In this document: piece by piece, positions 46,901 to 59,898 of the stretch
Layout of the letters: each line of letters starts with the position of its first letter
How positions within the stretch are numbered: the first letter of the stretch is position 1
NCBI RefSeq assembly: GCF_964355755.1
Contig: NC_092672.1
Span: 8,928,001-8,992,000 of the forward strand
DNA length: 64,000 nt
Source of the DNA: Antedon mediterranea
Taxonomy: Eukaryota; Echinodermata; Crinoidea; Comatulida; Antedonidae
Direction: 5' to 3'
Position numbers and translations under genes: made by a program
Notes under the pieces: model-generated
What the model was told of the DNA's origin: nothing
What the model saw: only the letters and a program-made list of their open reading frames with translations
Database searches by the model: none

Positions 46901-48646
46901 ACTCAATTATTGCTTGCAATTCCGTCTTCCAAACGGTGTATCTTTATTAGTACATGTAATTGTTTTTGTTCAGTATAGTATTTGTTGGTATATTTTGGAA
47001 AAACAAATATTGATAATTACGGTACATATACGGTATAGCAATTTATAATAACCATACAATTTGTGGTAAGGTTTTTTTAGTATTAAAATAAAATATTTAT
47101 ACAGGATAAAAACATATCAGGTGTAGATTTAGCACCTTTTACATATGATCCTGTTTACACAGTAAACAGTAAAATAACAATAAAAAGTCAAAAATATGTA
47201 TGTATATTGACGATAAAAAGAGTGAAAATACAAAAAGGAATAACACAAATTTTTAATTGACCAAAGAACGGACAGTGACTTAAAAACAGAGGCAATAAAA
47301 TACAGTAGTTTTAAAAGACAATTTCTAAAATAAATCCCCAAATACAATCATTATTAATAAAACTGTTCGCAAAATGTTAAAATGGTGAGGATTTGTTATC
47401 ATAATGTTGGAAATAGAAATGAAACACCATTTTAACATTGCAATACATCTGGCTAACAATGTTAAATTAAACTCTTTCATATTTTTTTTAAGGTCTGTCA
47501 CTTATGCCCGTCTGGTTCAAGGGACGACTTCAATCAAAATCAGTAAAGAAGGTAAGTTTGACAATCTATCGCACGCCCTCCTCTAAATGCGATCTTTATC
47601 ACAACGTAAGTTAAGCAGAAACTATAAATTCAGTAAACGAAAATTTTCTTGTTGAATCAAAACCTTTTCAAAAATGAAATGGAACGAGGTTTTCTAAGAA
47701 TACGAAGTTCGAAATATAAAAGACAAATGAATGAAAGAGTAATCGAATTCCAAATCAACTTTACACACATTGACGTATTACTATAGTTTGTATATAGGCA
47801 TACAGTAGATGTTAATGAAAAGTAAAACAAACATATTGAATGAGTAAACGGTAATAATGAAAATATTTGTTTACGGTAGGAAATTTGCCGCTCGTGATTA
47901 GCAGATTACCAGAATGCAGGGCAGATCTACAAATGCCTCTTAGTGATGGGTTCTGGACAAACGATGTATGGACATCATTGCATTGCAAGACAAAACAATG
48001 GACAAAACAAGAAATTACCAAATGCATAAGAGGAAAACATATGATTTTAATGGGTGATTCTACAACAAGACAGTGGACTGAACAGTTGCTGAATATTATG
48101 GGAGTGACAAAAAGTAAATATACTACTAAACCGAACACTAAGCACATTCGACATCACAGCACTTCTATGATGCTTGACTTCTACTTCCATCCGTACACTC
48201 TTGGTTCTCCAACGTTTTATTACCGAGTCGGAAAATGGGAGTATGAAATATTAAATAATCTAAAAAAAAAAGACTGCAACTACGTAATTATAGTAAGTCC
48301 CTGGGCTCATTATATCCAATGGACAAAAGACAGTTACACAGAAAGGTTGCATCTTTTGCGAGAAGCACTAGTACGATTCATGAAACGTTGTCCGAACGCA
48401 AAGATTGTGGTGAAGACCTCGCACCCTCGAAATCATCCTTCGACTAATTCATTATTATACGCTAGCGATAAAATAGTATATAACATTTACAAGTTATTCG
48501 TTAGCATTTTCTCGGGGTTAGGTATTCATATTATAGATATCTGGGATATGAACTTGTCTTATCCGTCTATGAATACAATACACATGCCGTCACCAGTTAT
48601 TCACCAAGAACTGTTTTTGATGTTTTCACATATATGTCCTCTATAG
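43906..48646 (+). CDS. NXPE-like: NXPE family protein, tandem copy A, complete
   Basis: Exons: 43906-43965, 44950-45012, 46238-46848, 47493-47551, 47880-48646; 519 aa with intron phases 0,0,2,1. Exon 1 encodes a signal anchor (MLSKLKIFIVACIICSLVVI), implying a type II membrane protein facing the Golgi lumen or outside. Exon 3 carries an Ig/filamin-like plus neurexophilin region (KVGDFFSVIIQARD, NGTYEVLFFAGWPGV, VHPSEAV, EIWPLEKR; paired cysteines). Exon 5 is the PC-esterase domain: LMGDSTTRQW (GDS nucleophile block), IIVSPWAHY, and the C-terminal DIWDMNLSYP ... NTIHMP. Length is close to vertebrate NXPE proteins. Relatives include a human colon NXPE1 reported to O-acetylate sialic acid; the substrate here is unknown. 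A 3' splice acceptor at 43871-43873 suggests a non-coding first exon upstream. Confidence 0.93.
45909..46113. repeat. Six-copy 35-bp minisatellite in NXPE-A intron 2
   Basis: The unit tatgtattcatatctaactc followed by cctagtttgatgtat is repeated about six times with one substitution (atctaact/atttaact). It ends about 125 bp before the acceptor of exon 3. Confidence 0.95.
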
Positions 48647-48700
48647 TAAATTAAAAACTGTATTTTGTTTATTCATACTTGAATAAGCGATTAATAAGTA

Positions 48701-48726
48701 AATAAACGTCCTGTTTGTTTAATAAA
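48701..48726 (+). terminator. Candidate polyadenylation signals of NXPE-A
   Basis: AATAAA occurs at 48701-48706 and again at 48721-48726, 55-80 nt after the NXPE-A stop codon. Usual hexamer and distance; cleavage site not determined. Confidence 0.55.
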
Positions 48727-51496
48727 TGACAAATAATTCCTCTATTATCCTAAAATATGATTTCTCTTGAATTTAAAAGTTAAATATTCGTATTGCTTTA
48801 TAATTCTATTCACGATATCATCCGGCAATCCCACTTTCTCTATTCTATTTATGTATACTTCATAAATAAAATTCAACAGAAATACAAAGTTTACTCTGAA
48901 CGCATTCCAAGAGGATAACAATATTAAACCAGCGTTTCTTTTTTGTATATAAATTGTATCCTTTTCAATATACTTGCCCAAAGTCTGTAGTTATTGATTT
49001 TTGTTTATGTTAGTCCACCAGTTGACGTTTCGATTTTTGTGTGAATGTGAGCTCAAGTATTATACGTATGAAACGCCATTGTTCCAAAATATTTATATTT
49101 TTACTAATTATTTTTACTAAAACCTTGAATTGCAACTTTTAATTTGTTGGGGAAAAAAAAAGTATTCGCATACTCATTTATCACCTGTCTAAAACCCACA
49201 TGACTGCAATAGAGCAATATCTTTTAAAATAGTGTAGTGTGTAGTATACAAATATTAATAATGAATGTTTATGAGTGTAATGGTACAAATAATGGCACGA
49301 GGTGAATGATGAAAGGTTATATTTCAACGAGGCGATGAGCCGAATTGAAATATAACCTTTCCTCATTCACCAAGTGCCATTATACGAATACAAAACATAA
49401 CATCTAAATAAATTCTTGTCATTTGAATCAAATAAAAGGTAGCCCTACTAGCCAAAGCCTACTACATTTCATTCACATTGATTAAAAACAGTAACATTTG
49501 GTTTTTAATAATTTTATATTAAATGTTATATTTATATGGATTTCGTAAACACACCTACCTTTGTGTTAATTATGTCAACAAACGACCAAACAATCCTAGG
49601 CCTAGCAAGGCTAAAACGCCTAGGCTAGGCCTAGCCTAATACTAGCATGGCCTAGGGTAGACCTAGTAGTAGCCTAGTACTAGCTTGGCTGAAAGGCAAA
49701 ACTTCGACAGACAATTGGAACTTATCTAAGCTAATTATGGTTTTTCCAACAATTCCACGTCTTGTAGGGATGTCCCCATTAATTAATCAAAATCCTAAAA
49801 ACGATCTAAAGCTAATTTAAATGCCTTTTTGAATGAAATTAGTACATAATGTCCAAATCGTACACAAATATCTGCTGCTGTTGCATATCTCGCGGTGGTG
49901 TTTACAAATGAAACTGAGACCAGACGACAGGTGGCGCTGTTGTATTTCACAGTACAGAGCCATATCAAAGGATAATTTGTGTACTAGATTTTTCATCCGC
50001 GAGACGTTTTTTTTTTCGTACACAAAAATGTTTCAAAAAGTACTATTAAACGATCGTTTAATAGTGCGTACTATTGCACGCCATGTGACCCACAATCGTC
50101 CAATCAAATGACAGGAATTTATTTAGGTGTTATATAATAGTGTATATCACATCATACTGTAAATGGTTGTGCTGCCCTCTATTGTTCATTAAAGCAATTT
50201 CTCTACAAAATGGATACCGTACTGTATTATGAGTCATGTATGATAGTCTACTGTTAACAAGTAATATTGCAATTGGCGACGAGGATGGGCATTTATTTAG
50301 GTGGTATAATAATTATACTAAAGTAATTTTTATCTTTACAGTCCGCCAGACTAGTGATGACCAATCTTTTATACTGTATTCATAATGTAAGATAATTATT
50401 TTGTATTTCATGTCTTTTGGAAATAAACAAGAAATAATTCTTACAAAGCGCCGCTCGCTTGTTGACGTAACAGTTTTAACGATATTTTCTCACTAATTTT
50501 AGTCCGGCTCACTATGTCGGTAGGTTGGTTGGTCGGTTGGTCAGTAAACACGACTGCAGCAGCCATGTATATGGCCTTGTTTTTTTTTTAATTTGCTTTT
50601 GAATGTGTCAATTTAAGTGAACAATTTTTTTTGGTTTTTAGTTTTTTTTTCAGAAGTAAAAACTTTTATTAAAACTGCAAAATTACATCCTTAAAGTCTG
50701 ATTTTATTTATCTTGATTGTTCATGTTTTTGGGGCACAATACACCTTACATTATTGTTCTTTCTACAGAAATAATGATTTATTATCAATTATTTTTGTTA
50801 AACAATCAGTAGTAAACATTTTGTGTAACGTAAATATATAGTCTGGCCTAGACTACTGCACAGAACACAAATATAATAATAAACTATAACTGTAGTAGTG
50901 TACTGTGAGTAGATAACCATACAAAAATTAGAAAAAAAAGTATCTCCTACTTGAAATGTATTTAATTCAAATCACTCAAAGCAAATACCACCAATGTCGG
51001 TTAATATCCAATATTAGTTTATCGTTATTGCTAAGGTCAAGTCTGTGGGTCACTTCATCAAGCCTAGATGACATCAACAAGTGGCCAGTGAGAAAAAATT
51101 GTATCCTATTACAAACAAAAACTTTACTATTGGACTGTTGTGATCATTCGATGATGATTCAATTCAATATTTTCATAGACTCTCTTCTCCCAGACGTGCC
51201 TTTTGAGTTTACAACATTCCAAAACTTTCAGCCTATAGAACTGTTGTCTTCCGCTTGATATAGCTTCTGAATGAGTAGTCCTCTTAGAATGTAGTTGGCT
51301 AAAGCCGCGGCGCAAACAAATAATGAATATTCATTGTATGGAACATTTCGACAATATTGAAGGCATTGTAATGTAGAGCGCGGCCTCGCATGTGGCGCTC
51401 AATTCGCACAAAACATTTTTAAATGTTCTGTTAGACATGCAATCAATTTCAAACTTTCAAATATCGCCTATGTTAATTAGCTATTATGATACGAAA
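48727..51496. other. Intergenic between NXPE-A and NXPE-B, first part
   Basis: No supported gene. Seen: a hairpin around 49312-49370 (aaaggttatatttcaa ... gaaatataacctttcc), an AGGCCTAG tract at 49590-49690, and a ggttggtcggttggtcagta block at 50520-50550 that recurs at 53636-53670 with a shared following 'cgactgcag ... catgtata' sequence. Confidence 0.5.
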
Positions 51497-51913
51497 CAGC
51501 GGTGGCGCCAGGATCTTCCTGGCGCCACCGTTGGGGCTACATTCCCCAACGAGGGGGCTATGCGAGCATCACTAGGCTGGGGGGACATGGGGCCGGTGGG
51601 GTCCAGGGGGCGAAGCCCCCGGAAGCAACGCGTTCTAGCGTCATTTGAGATCATTTTAATCAGATTTAGGGTAGCCATTTTTTCCATTTTTTATAATGCA
51701 TAAATAAAATACTGCGTGCTAAAAAACGATGCGCGATGACTCTTTCAATCCATATTTTTCAATTTAAAAAATAAAAGTTCAAAGAAAATTTAGAAAAATA
51801 GAGTTGGAGGTCCCGGAAATTGGACTTATTATACTTCAATAGGGCTAGGCTCCCGGACGAGGGGGATAGAGCCCCCGTACCCCCCCCCCCCCCCCCCGCT
51901 GGCGCCACCACTG
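51497..51913. mobile_element. hAT-type MITE with 8-bp target-site duplication
   Basis: Flanked by the direct 8-bp repeat atacgaaa (51489-51496 and 51914-51921). Terminal inverted repeats: cagcggtggcgccagg at the left and ctggcgccaccactg at the right. 417 bp, strikingly GC-rich against AT-rich surroundings, with a C-homopolymer near the right end (about 51880-51897) and an internal gggggcgaagcccccgg hairpin. No transposase. The 8-bp duplication and CAG-starting ends fit the hAT superfamily. Confidence 0.9.
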
Positions 51914-51921
51914 ATACGAAA

Positions 51922-54900
51922 TTAACCAATTAATTGACACGGAAACATTTGGGTGTGAAAAATGCAATGATTAAAATGTGTTACCAAGACAAATATACGT
52001 ACGACCTAGACTACCTAGCCTACTATAGGCATACTCGTTTGCTTCAAGTAGGCACGACTCACAAGCCAAAATGGTGAGTTTTGACATTTAAAGGGCTATA
52101 ATAGGCCCGGCCTATATATACCATGGGATCTGGTAATTTGTTAAACTTGTTTCCTGTCCATATGTTTGTGTTAAAATAAGAATAAGGAAAGACCGTGGTC
52201 ATATAGAGGCTAGGCTATAGCTAGCTAGGCCAGGCTAGGCTAGTCAATTCTTCGAATAAACCCCCTTAAATTATAATAACGTTGGATCATAGAGATATTA
52301 TAATATCTCTATGGTTGGATTGATTTCATAGTCTATAAACGCGTCGCCCAGCCAAAATGCAAATACACACAATGTTGTATTATAAAACATTTCTATGAGT
52401 AGAATTCATTGAACTATATTAGGCGTATCTACAAATTACCAAGCATTTTTATACAATTATTACTATTATTACCATATTTTATCACTTGTTGTCGTTGATA
52501 TCAATTGTGTTATTATTATAGTTTTTCATATCTAGGCCTAGGAGATTTATTTGATTCAATATCATGATAAAACAAAAATCTTACGCCCAAAAAAATAAAC
52601 GCCTCCCCCGAATAAATACCTCCCTCGAAAACGCCTCCAATTTTTCGAATAAATACGGTATAGGTCTAGTATATACCATGGTTATACTAAAACTCCAATA
52701 CTAGTGTGTAGATTTCATTCCTATTCGATCAATCAATGCAAATGAATGCGATACACCATGCATGAGCGGCGCCATTTTTACTTTCAAGAGCGCCTCGTAA
52801 AAAAGTAGACAATAGATGAATGTAAAATTATGAAATGTAATATAATATTATGCAAATTATTCATAATTGTTATGCTTTGGAATAACAATTTGTGTTTCAA
52901 TTTGGATTGTTTAGGTACCGGACTAGAGGCCTACATTTATTTTAATGTTTTATTTTATTGCAAATCAACTGATCAAAATATTAATTAATTGTTTATCATT
53001 GGACAGAGATAGAGAAATTAAGATCTTGTTTAGAAACATTTCTTCTTCACCAGAGTGAATACATAGGCCTATGTTTAGTGATAATAGTACAATATGCGTA
53101 TGCGTATACATTTTTTTTTCAATTAATGATTTTAATTTAATAATCAATTATGTATGTGGTTTATTTCTAAAAATAATGGGGTAATAAAAGAGAAAAGTAG
53201 GCATGTGTAATCAATCAATATTTATTATAATCAATAATATAAAAAATAGTCGATCGTCAATGAATATACATATATACATTCACCATAATTATGTAATGTT
53301 GTGATAATATTAATATTATTGATAATATTATAAAGCCTATGAAAAAATACCCTTTAAATACTATCAGTTATAAAGTAATGTCACGCCGAAACTCACCTCG
53401 AATACATGTATCGACAATTAAAAATTAGATCCAAAAACAGTATGAAAACATCACAACAATTCTTATCTTAACGAAACTTTAGTTTGTTGTTTGTGGGTTA
53501 TTTTTACAATGTATTGTTGTTAATAATATGCTAATTGTCATTGCGATCTCCATGTTTCGTTATCGTCTCTCCCTAATGATCTCGAGCGCGTCTCTAGTTT
53601 TTAGTCCCCGTGCAACGCGACTCTACAGCCCACTGTGTCGGTCGGTCGGTCGGTTGGTCAGTCAATCGGTAAACACTAACTTGAGCACGCGACTGCAGTC
53701 ATGTATACATCACCATCTTTGGTGTTATCTGAAAAGTATCTACACGCCGCCGAATAGTGGCGCCCATCCTCATTAGCCATGGGCAGTAAAATAAACGCTC
53801 AGTAATAAAAACTGTATCATTATTATGCATCTCACCGTAAAGAATCGGGTAGGCCTAATATAACGGATTTATAACGATTTATATTTTAGTATTTAGTATA
53901 GGCCTAGGCCTATCTAGTCATATTTTTTTTCAATGGAACCCGCGTGTATGGCGGTTTAACTTATTGTAGTCCATATTATGAGGGTAGGTATTTATCCTTC
54001 TATTTTATGGCATGTTAAAAACGCAGGTATTAATTACTCAATGGATATATTACCGGTGTTTGACATCGTGAGAAACGGCTGTACTTTAAAAATCAATGAT
54101 GAATATAGGCCTACACATCTGGGTAAACAAATCGGCTTCTGTTTTTCATAACACTGCTCTAAATTTAATTCCGAATCTGGACTAGTAATATAGGCCGACT
54201 ATATATAGATCAGATGCATTAAACTGCTACAAATACAGTAGGTAAAATTTTAATACTTATTACATACGGTAGCTATTTAAATACGCTACGATTGGTTGGA
54301 AAGACATCACATGACTATACTGTTCCGGGGATAAAAAATGTTATAACGAAATGATCGGTCGGTTATGATATGATATGATGACCAATCGGTAGTGTTTAAT
54401 AATTCAAAATATAATTTATTGTAACTCGATTTAATACAACATTTTGTCAAAAAGTCGTTACAACTCGACTATTATGGCACTTTGCACTTCTATCATCTAG
54501 ATGGAACATTGCTGTTCAGAGTATTTTTGTTTATCATTTGAATGTGACTGGAAACATTCTCAGTGACTGTTCTATCTCAATAAGTTAACGATTACCTTAG
54601 AGACATATTGCTCAGAACATATATTTCGTTATAGTGACTACAAGTGACTTTATTGACCAATATACAGTGTAAAACAGGATTAAGTGTATTTTGGGGATTT
54701 TTTCCCTCGAGAAAAATATGATTCCCACGGGAAATCTCAAACTTATACTTTTAATACAAACCTAAGCAGTCAATATCTGTATTATATTGTAAAATATCAT
54801 AGTCCAAGAGGGGTCGATAGATATATAACAAATGAAATGAAATAATGCAAAATATAAACTAAATTAGTAAAAGAAAAATATAATAATTATTTTGTGTCTA

Positions 54901-55233
54901 TAGTGTTGCGACTTTAAAATGGATATTTTGTTATTAAGGAAATAGGGTAAAATCTCGCAAGTTTTTAACATAAATTATAAATAGGCCGAATAGCCGCAAC
55001 AACAGCTGACAGTGAGTGTTTTGGTCACAAGTGTTCATTTGGCCTAATTTATTGATTTTTTCTTTGATGGGATAGGCGTAAGGTCATATTTTATCTGCAA
55101 CACAAGTAATTGTGTTTAAACAATACGGCACGTCATGCACGTTAGCACGGTCTTACACTTATGTTATTGCTTGTCCAAGAAAGCTAAATTTACCAATGAA
55201 TTGCTCCGATTGGAATGTTTAACTGCCTTTCAG
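51922..55233. other. Intergenic between NXPE-A and NXPE-B, second part
   Basis: No supported gene. Contains the AATAAACGCC repeat copy (52245-52665), a ggtcggtcggtcggttggtc run at 53640 related to 50520, and AT-rich sequence with no clear domain-bearing frame. Confidence 0.5.
52245..52665. repeat. 'AATAAACGCCTCC' repeat family member
   Basis: Starts ttcgaataaacccccttaaa and ends tcgaataaatacggta. Shares 'acaaattaccaagcattttt', 'ttaccatattt', 'tttttcatatcta' and 'aataaacgcctccccc' with 32720-33030. Confidence 0.7.
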
Positions 55234-55316
55234 GTGGACGGATAGGGACTTTCTTGATCTCTAAAGAAGCCTACTGAAGTTGCAATATCCGCTCATATAG
55301 TGATTTGACAGTCAAA

Positions 55317-58300
55317 ATGTTTTCAAAACCACTTTCCATCGCCGCATGCATGTCATGTTTAGTTTTTATATTCGTAAGTATGTGCAAGGTTTGTATATAA
55401 GCGTTTATAACTCGAACATTCGTCGCCGCGTCCCTACCGGTTTAAATTTATTTATAAGATGACGTTTTAATTCCCATATCTTTAGATTGCATACGTGGAG
55501 TTAACAGGATCGACGCCGTTGACGTACCTCTACGAACTTAAAGCACAGGTGAGCCTAAATGCTGCTACAGGACGATAAATAAACATGCATTGTTTACCTC
55601 CGCCATATATGTAATCGATCGCGTGTGTCTGTTTGTTTATTACTCAAAAGATCCTTACCAAAATGACAATACAGATGTGGTCAATGACTAGGCGGCTATA
55701 AGGCCTACTCCATTACATTTTGGAGGCATTCCGGACCCAATCCCAACTTTTAATATTATTTTCAAACCTGCTAGTGTTAAAAGATAGGACAGAATTTTCT
55801 GCAAACTGAAATTGCATTTTCTCGAGAACTTACTTGTCCAAACATTTTTGTACAACAGGGAAGAGTTATTATAATTTATGATTGAAAATTTTAAAACATA
55901 ATTTGATTTAATGTACAGTTTTTTTATACTACAGTAGTAGTTTTAAAAAGCTATTTCTTTTCAAATTCACTCGTTTGTTTTGTCGTTCCTGTTCTATTGT
56001 TATTCACTGAAACTCATTGTTAGTTGAAAGGCTGTTTGCATAACCTTTACACCATGGAGTATACTCCATGTTTACACCAAACTTGCATACACATGCTTGT
56101 ATAGGGAGTTGTTAATTAGCAACTCCCTGCTTGTAGTGAATAATAATAATAATCACTAAACAATACAATCGATATTATTTCTCTTCCCAATCATGCTATT
56201 TGATTTCGAGACGTGTGCGCAAACCTAGCATAACATGGTTATCCTAAAGGTTCTAGAATGAAAACTTTGTTATGTCTTTTGTCTGATGTAATAACAATGC
56301 ATATTTATTTATTTATCTGTCATCGATCGTTATCTTCATAGTGTAAATGGTACTATATAATCTATGGGTGAACATTACATATAAACTATTGGAAATTAAA
56401 TAAAAACTTCTTATAAACCGAATCAATCGTTTTATAAAATATAATAAAAAGATAAGTATAATTAAACAATTTCGAGAAGATATTGATTGATAGACCAATG
56501 CGGCTACCTATTTTTCAGTCGACTCAAGATAACTTTACTATTAATTACAAACACATATCAAAAGAAATTATTCAAAACGCAAGTCAAACAGTACAGAATA
56601 CTGATAATACGAGTATACAAGTACAAACGAACTCAGGAGGTATGATTGATGTAATGAGATCATCTATTGGTTTGAAGAATCCAGACAGACCTGTTAAAGT
56701 TGGTGATTTCTTTAGTGTAATAATCCAGGCACGTGATCAGTATGGTCAGAACTGCAAAGGAGGTGATTTTTTCTTTGCAACCATTGGATCTGAAAGCAAC
56801 CACGCCTCAGGAAAAATAACCGACTTCAAAAACGGTACATATGAGGTGTTGTTCTTCGCCGGTTGGCCTGGTGTCATCGACATTTACATTACGCTTGTCC
56901 ATCCATCAGAAGCAGTGGATTTTATTGAACAGGAAATATGGCCTTTGGAGAAAAGAGTTGTATGGAAAGGAAATTTTGGAGAAAATAAACCCGAAACAAC
57001 AAAATGTAGTCTTGGTAATAGCAGAGATGAACACATAAATGAATGCAAGTATGTTCAGCCACTGGCCACGGGAGAGACTGCGTTGTATTGTGATAAACCA
57101 AAGCACACGTCATGTGATAGTTTGAATTGGATTAAGTCGGACGATAACTATGTGAATAGAATGTTTGCAAAGCTCTATAAACCACACCAATTGATATTAT
57201 CTAAGTAAGTACCGTATATATTTATTACAGTAATAACAAAATATATAAATAAAACACAACAGGCACAGTATATGAATTCTAAACCGTCCGGTGATATACT
57301 GGAATTTAATTAATTAATTTGAAACAATAACGATGAGGAAATCTGTGAGAATAAGAAAAAGACCCAAACCGAGATTCGAACCCAGAACCTTCTGCTTGAT
57401 ATGCAGATATTCTAACCATTTTAGACCACTCTGGGGCTTGCATGGTATTGTTCAAACTCGATTAGATAGCGACAACAATTGAGGGACTATAGTGCTGTTC
57501 CGGCGTACCACGCCGAGAGTCTTAAAGAGTAATATAACGTTTAATTCATATTGATTTTACAATGTTTCATTTAGGTCTGTGACGTATATACGTTTGCCTG
57601 AAGGTACAACTTCACTAACAATAAGCAACACAAGTAAGAATAAAGCATTCTACGTTATTTCTTTGATGATATTGGGTCATTGTACTAACTGCAGCAGTGT
57701 TGGATCCAGAGGGGGCCCACCCTCCGCACGTCCCACTATAAATCTGGAGAAAAAAAATTATCCTACCGTAAGGAAAAACAAATTGGGGAAAAAAGCGTAA
57801 ATAAAGAGTATAATATTATTATAGCAACCGATTTTTTTTCTAGGCCACCCACCCAACTGTATCAATACCTATTTATATATTTAATTTCTTCAACAAATTG
57901 ATGTAAATAAATATTGAGCTATAATAAGCATTGAATTTTGCGCTGGTTTCGGGGCCTTTCCCTAGATGTACGTTCGCATTGAACTGAACGCAACGCAATC
58001 AAAACTAAATACTGAGTGAATGAAATCGGCAACAAAATGTTATATCGTCCTGTAATTAGTCACGTGTGTTTATTGGAGGGAAAAAGTATGATCGTTTTGC
58101 TCATTGGTAGCATGCTACATATGAGAGTGTCTTTTCCTGCAAATTAGAGGTGCCATTTATCATGAACTTATGTGCGAGACTACCATTTCCGGCCATCTGG
58201 GGCGTCATCATTAATTTAACAAAGTTCGCTTCGCCACGGGTCCTGTCGACGACTCAGGGCAAGCACCTTTTTCCGCCATATGCAAAAGCTGACGTCTTGC

Positions 58301-59336
58301 GCCAAGCGCCCTGTTGTGACGTTTTTACTCAAACACGCACCTCCCGTAATTATGAAGCTATAGTAGGCTAATCAGCGCTATTTTGTTTTACCAGGTACGA
58401 AATTTTCACCTGAGTTGAGAAAGAAAAATATTAAGCAAAGTGTCTTGCGATGAGCTTTGGCCTCGCTCCCGCACCCAATCGCGCGATCAGAAATCCAACA
58501 CACACACCCATGTGTGCTACATAAAAAAAGAAGAAAATCTGATATTTAAATATTTAATTTGTTTTATTTAAGCTACGATGAGTAACATGCTACTACCAGA
58601 ATGCAAGGCAGATTTACCAAAGCCTCGTAGTGAGGGGTTCTGGACAAACAATGTGTGGACATCCTTTCAATGCAAGACAAAACAATGGACAAAACAAGAA
58701 ATTATCAAATGCATAAACGGAAAACACATCGTTTTAATGGGTGATTCTACAACAAGACAATGGACTGAACAGTTGCTGAAGTTTATGGGAGTTACAAGGA
58801 GTAAAAACACTACTAAACCGAGCACTAAGCATATCCAGCATCATAGTAATATTATGATGCTAGATTTCTATTTCCATCCGTATAGCATCGGTTCTATCAC
58901 GCATATATATCGCGTCGGAAAATGGGAGTATGAAATATTAGATAATCTTAATGTAGATACTTGCAATAACTACGTCATAATGGTGAGTCCCTGGGCCCAT
59001 TATGCGCAATGGACCAAAGAAAGTTTAATTGAAAGGTTGCATCTTTTGCGAGAGACACTTGTGCGATTCATAAAACGTTGCCCGGGTGCAAAGATACTGA
59101 TGAAGACTCCACACCCTCGAAACCACAGTTCACAGATTTCGCTACTATATGGCAGCGATAAACTATTGTACAACATATACGAGCTATATTTTAGCATTTT
59201 CTCGGGGTTAGGTATTCATATTTTAGATATCTGGGATATGAACTTGTCGTATCCGAGTAGGAATACTATTCACATGCCGACACCGGTTATATTGCAAGAA
59301 CTCTTTTTGATGTTTTCGCATATATGTACTGTGTAG
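55317..59336 (+). CDS. NXPE-like: NXPE family protein, tandem copy B, complete
   Basis: Exons: 55317-55373, 55486-55548, 56519-57204, 57575-57633, 58573-59336; 542 aa in frame with the same phases as copy A. Signal anchor MFSKPLSIAACMSCLVFIF; short variable stem (exon 2); then a Ser/Thr/Asn-rich linker with N-glycosylation sequons (NFT, NAS, NTS) leading into the neurexophilin-like region (IIQARDQYGQNCKGGDFFFA; FAGWPGVIDI). Exon 5 holds the PC-esterase domain with LMGDSTTRQW, MVSPWAHYAQW, KTPHPRNH and the terminal SRNTIHMP. Exon 3 begins after tatttttcag, so an upstream in-frame ATG inside the intron (56498) is not the start. An acceptor at 55231-55233 implies a 5' UTR intron. Exons 3-5 are closest to copy C. 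Confidence 0.94.
56053..56070. repeat. Perfect 18-bp palindrome
   Basis: catggagtatactccatg is its own reverse complement. It lies in NXPE-B intron 2 and is the perfect form of the motif clustered at 30.3-30.5 kb and present at 17263-17280. Nearby, gggagttgttaattagcaactccc (about 56105-56128) is another hairpin; a similar one (gggagttgttatt ... aataacaactccc) is at 59645-59682. Confidence 0.9.
57362..57440 (-). mobile_element. tRNA-like sequence (pseudo-tRNA or SINE head), antisense in NXPE-B intron 3
   Basis: On the minus strand: gccccag ... tggttagaatatctgc (D-arm/A-box region), tctgc-atatcaa-gcaga (a good anticodon stem-loop), gggttcgaatctcgg (T-arm/B-box) and a partly pairing tttgggt acceptor strand. 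The loop would give anticodon ATC with a mismatched acceptor stem, so a functional tRNA is unlikely. More probably a tRNA pseudogene or SINE head. Confidence 0.5.
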
Positions 59337-59739
59337 GATAAATTATATTTTGATTGTTTGTAGGCCCTAATGTATAACAACACCCTGTATTAAACAATTG
59401 CAATTCATATACAGTAATAGTATGATTCATACGTACATAAATTCATTTCTGTGATATGTTCAAGATTTAAATTAGTGCAATATTTTAAAATTAATATAGG
59501 CATGTATTGAATGTTTATCTAATTAATAGTAACTATTAACATACAGTATTTATTTAATATTTAGGCCAATTCTATTTAAAATTTTATTAGTATTAGGCCT
59601 AAGATATTTATGTTCTACTTGCCTTGTGAACAATGGTTCAAACAGGGAGTTGTTATTAGGGTTAATAACAACTCCCTGGTTCAAATAAGTTTATTTATAA
59701 TTCATAATTATATACTTTTCTGTTATGAATTTCAAACCT

Positions 59740-59898
59740 CTACCCCCATAAACCCCAACCCCCATAAACCCCTACCCCCATAAACATCTACCCCCATAAA
59801 CCCTACCCCATAAACCCCTACCCCCATAAACCCTACCCCCATAAACCCCTACCCCCATAAACCCCTACCCCCATAAACCCCTACCCCCATAAACCTCA
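59740..59898. repeat. CCCCATAAACCCCTAC minisatellite
   Basis: About ten copies of a 15-16 bp unit (acccccataaacccct), with one- or two-base length variation. It lies about 400 bp 3' of NXPE-B and is strongly strand-asymmetric (C/A-rich on plus). Confidence 0.95.

Noticed and set aside
51392-51703. 103-codon frame with a GC-rich segment
   Set aside because: It crosses the left end of the hAT MITE. The coding-like composition comes from the element's GC-rich body.
57362-57440. Functional tRNA gene on the minus strand
   Set aside because: The anticodon loop would give ATC and the acceptor stem has a mismatch and wobbles. It is better described as a pseudo-tRNA or SINE head.
59740-59898. Telomere-like CCCCTA repeats
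   Set aside because: The unit is a 15-16 bp minisatellite (CCCCATAAACCCCTAC), not an animal telomere hexamer, and it is internal between two genes.
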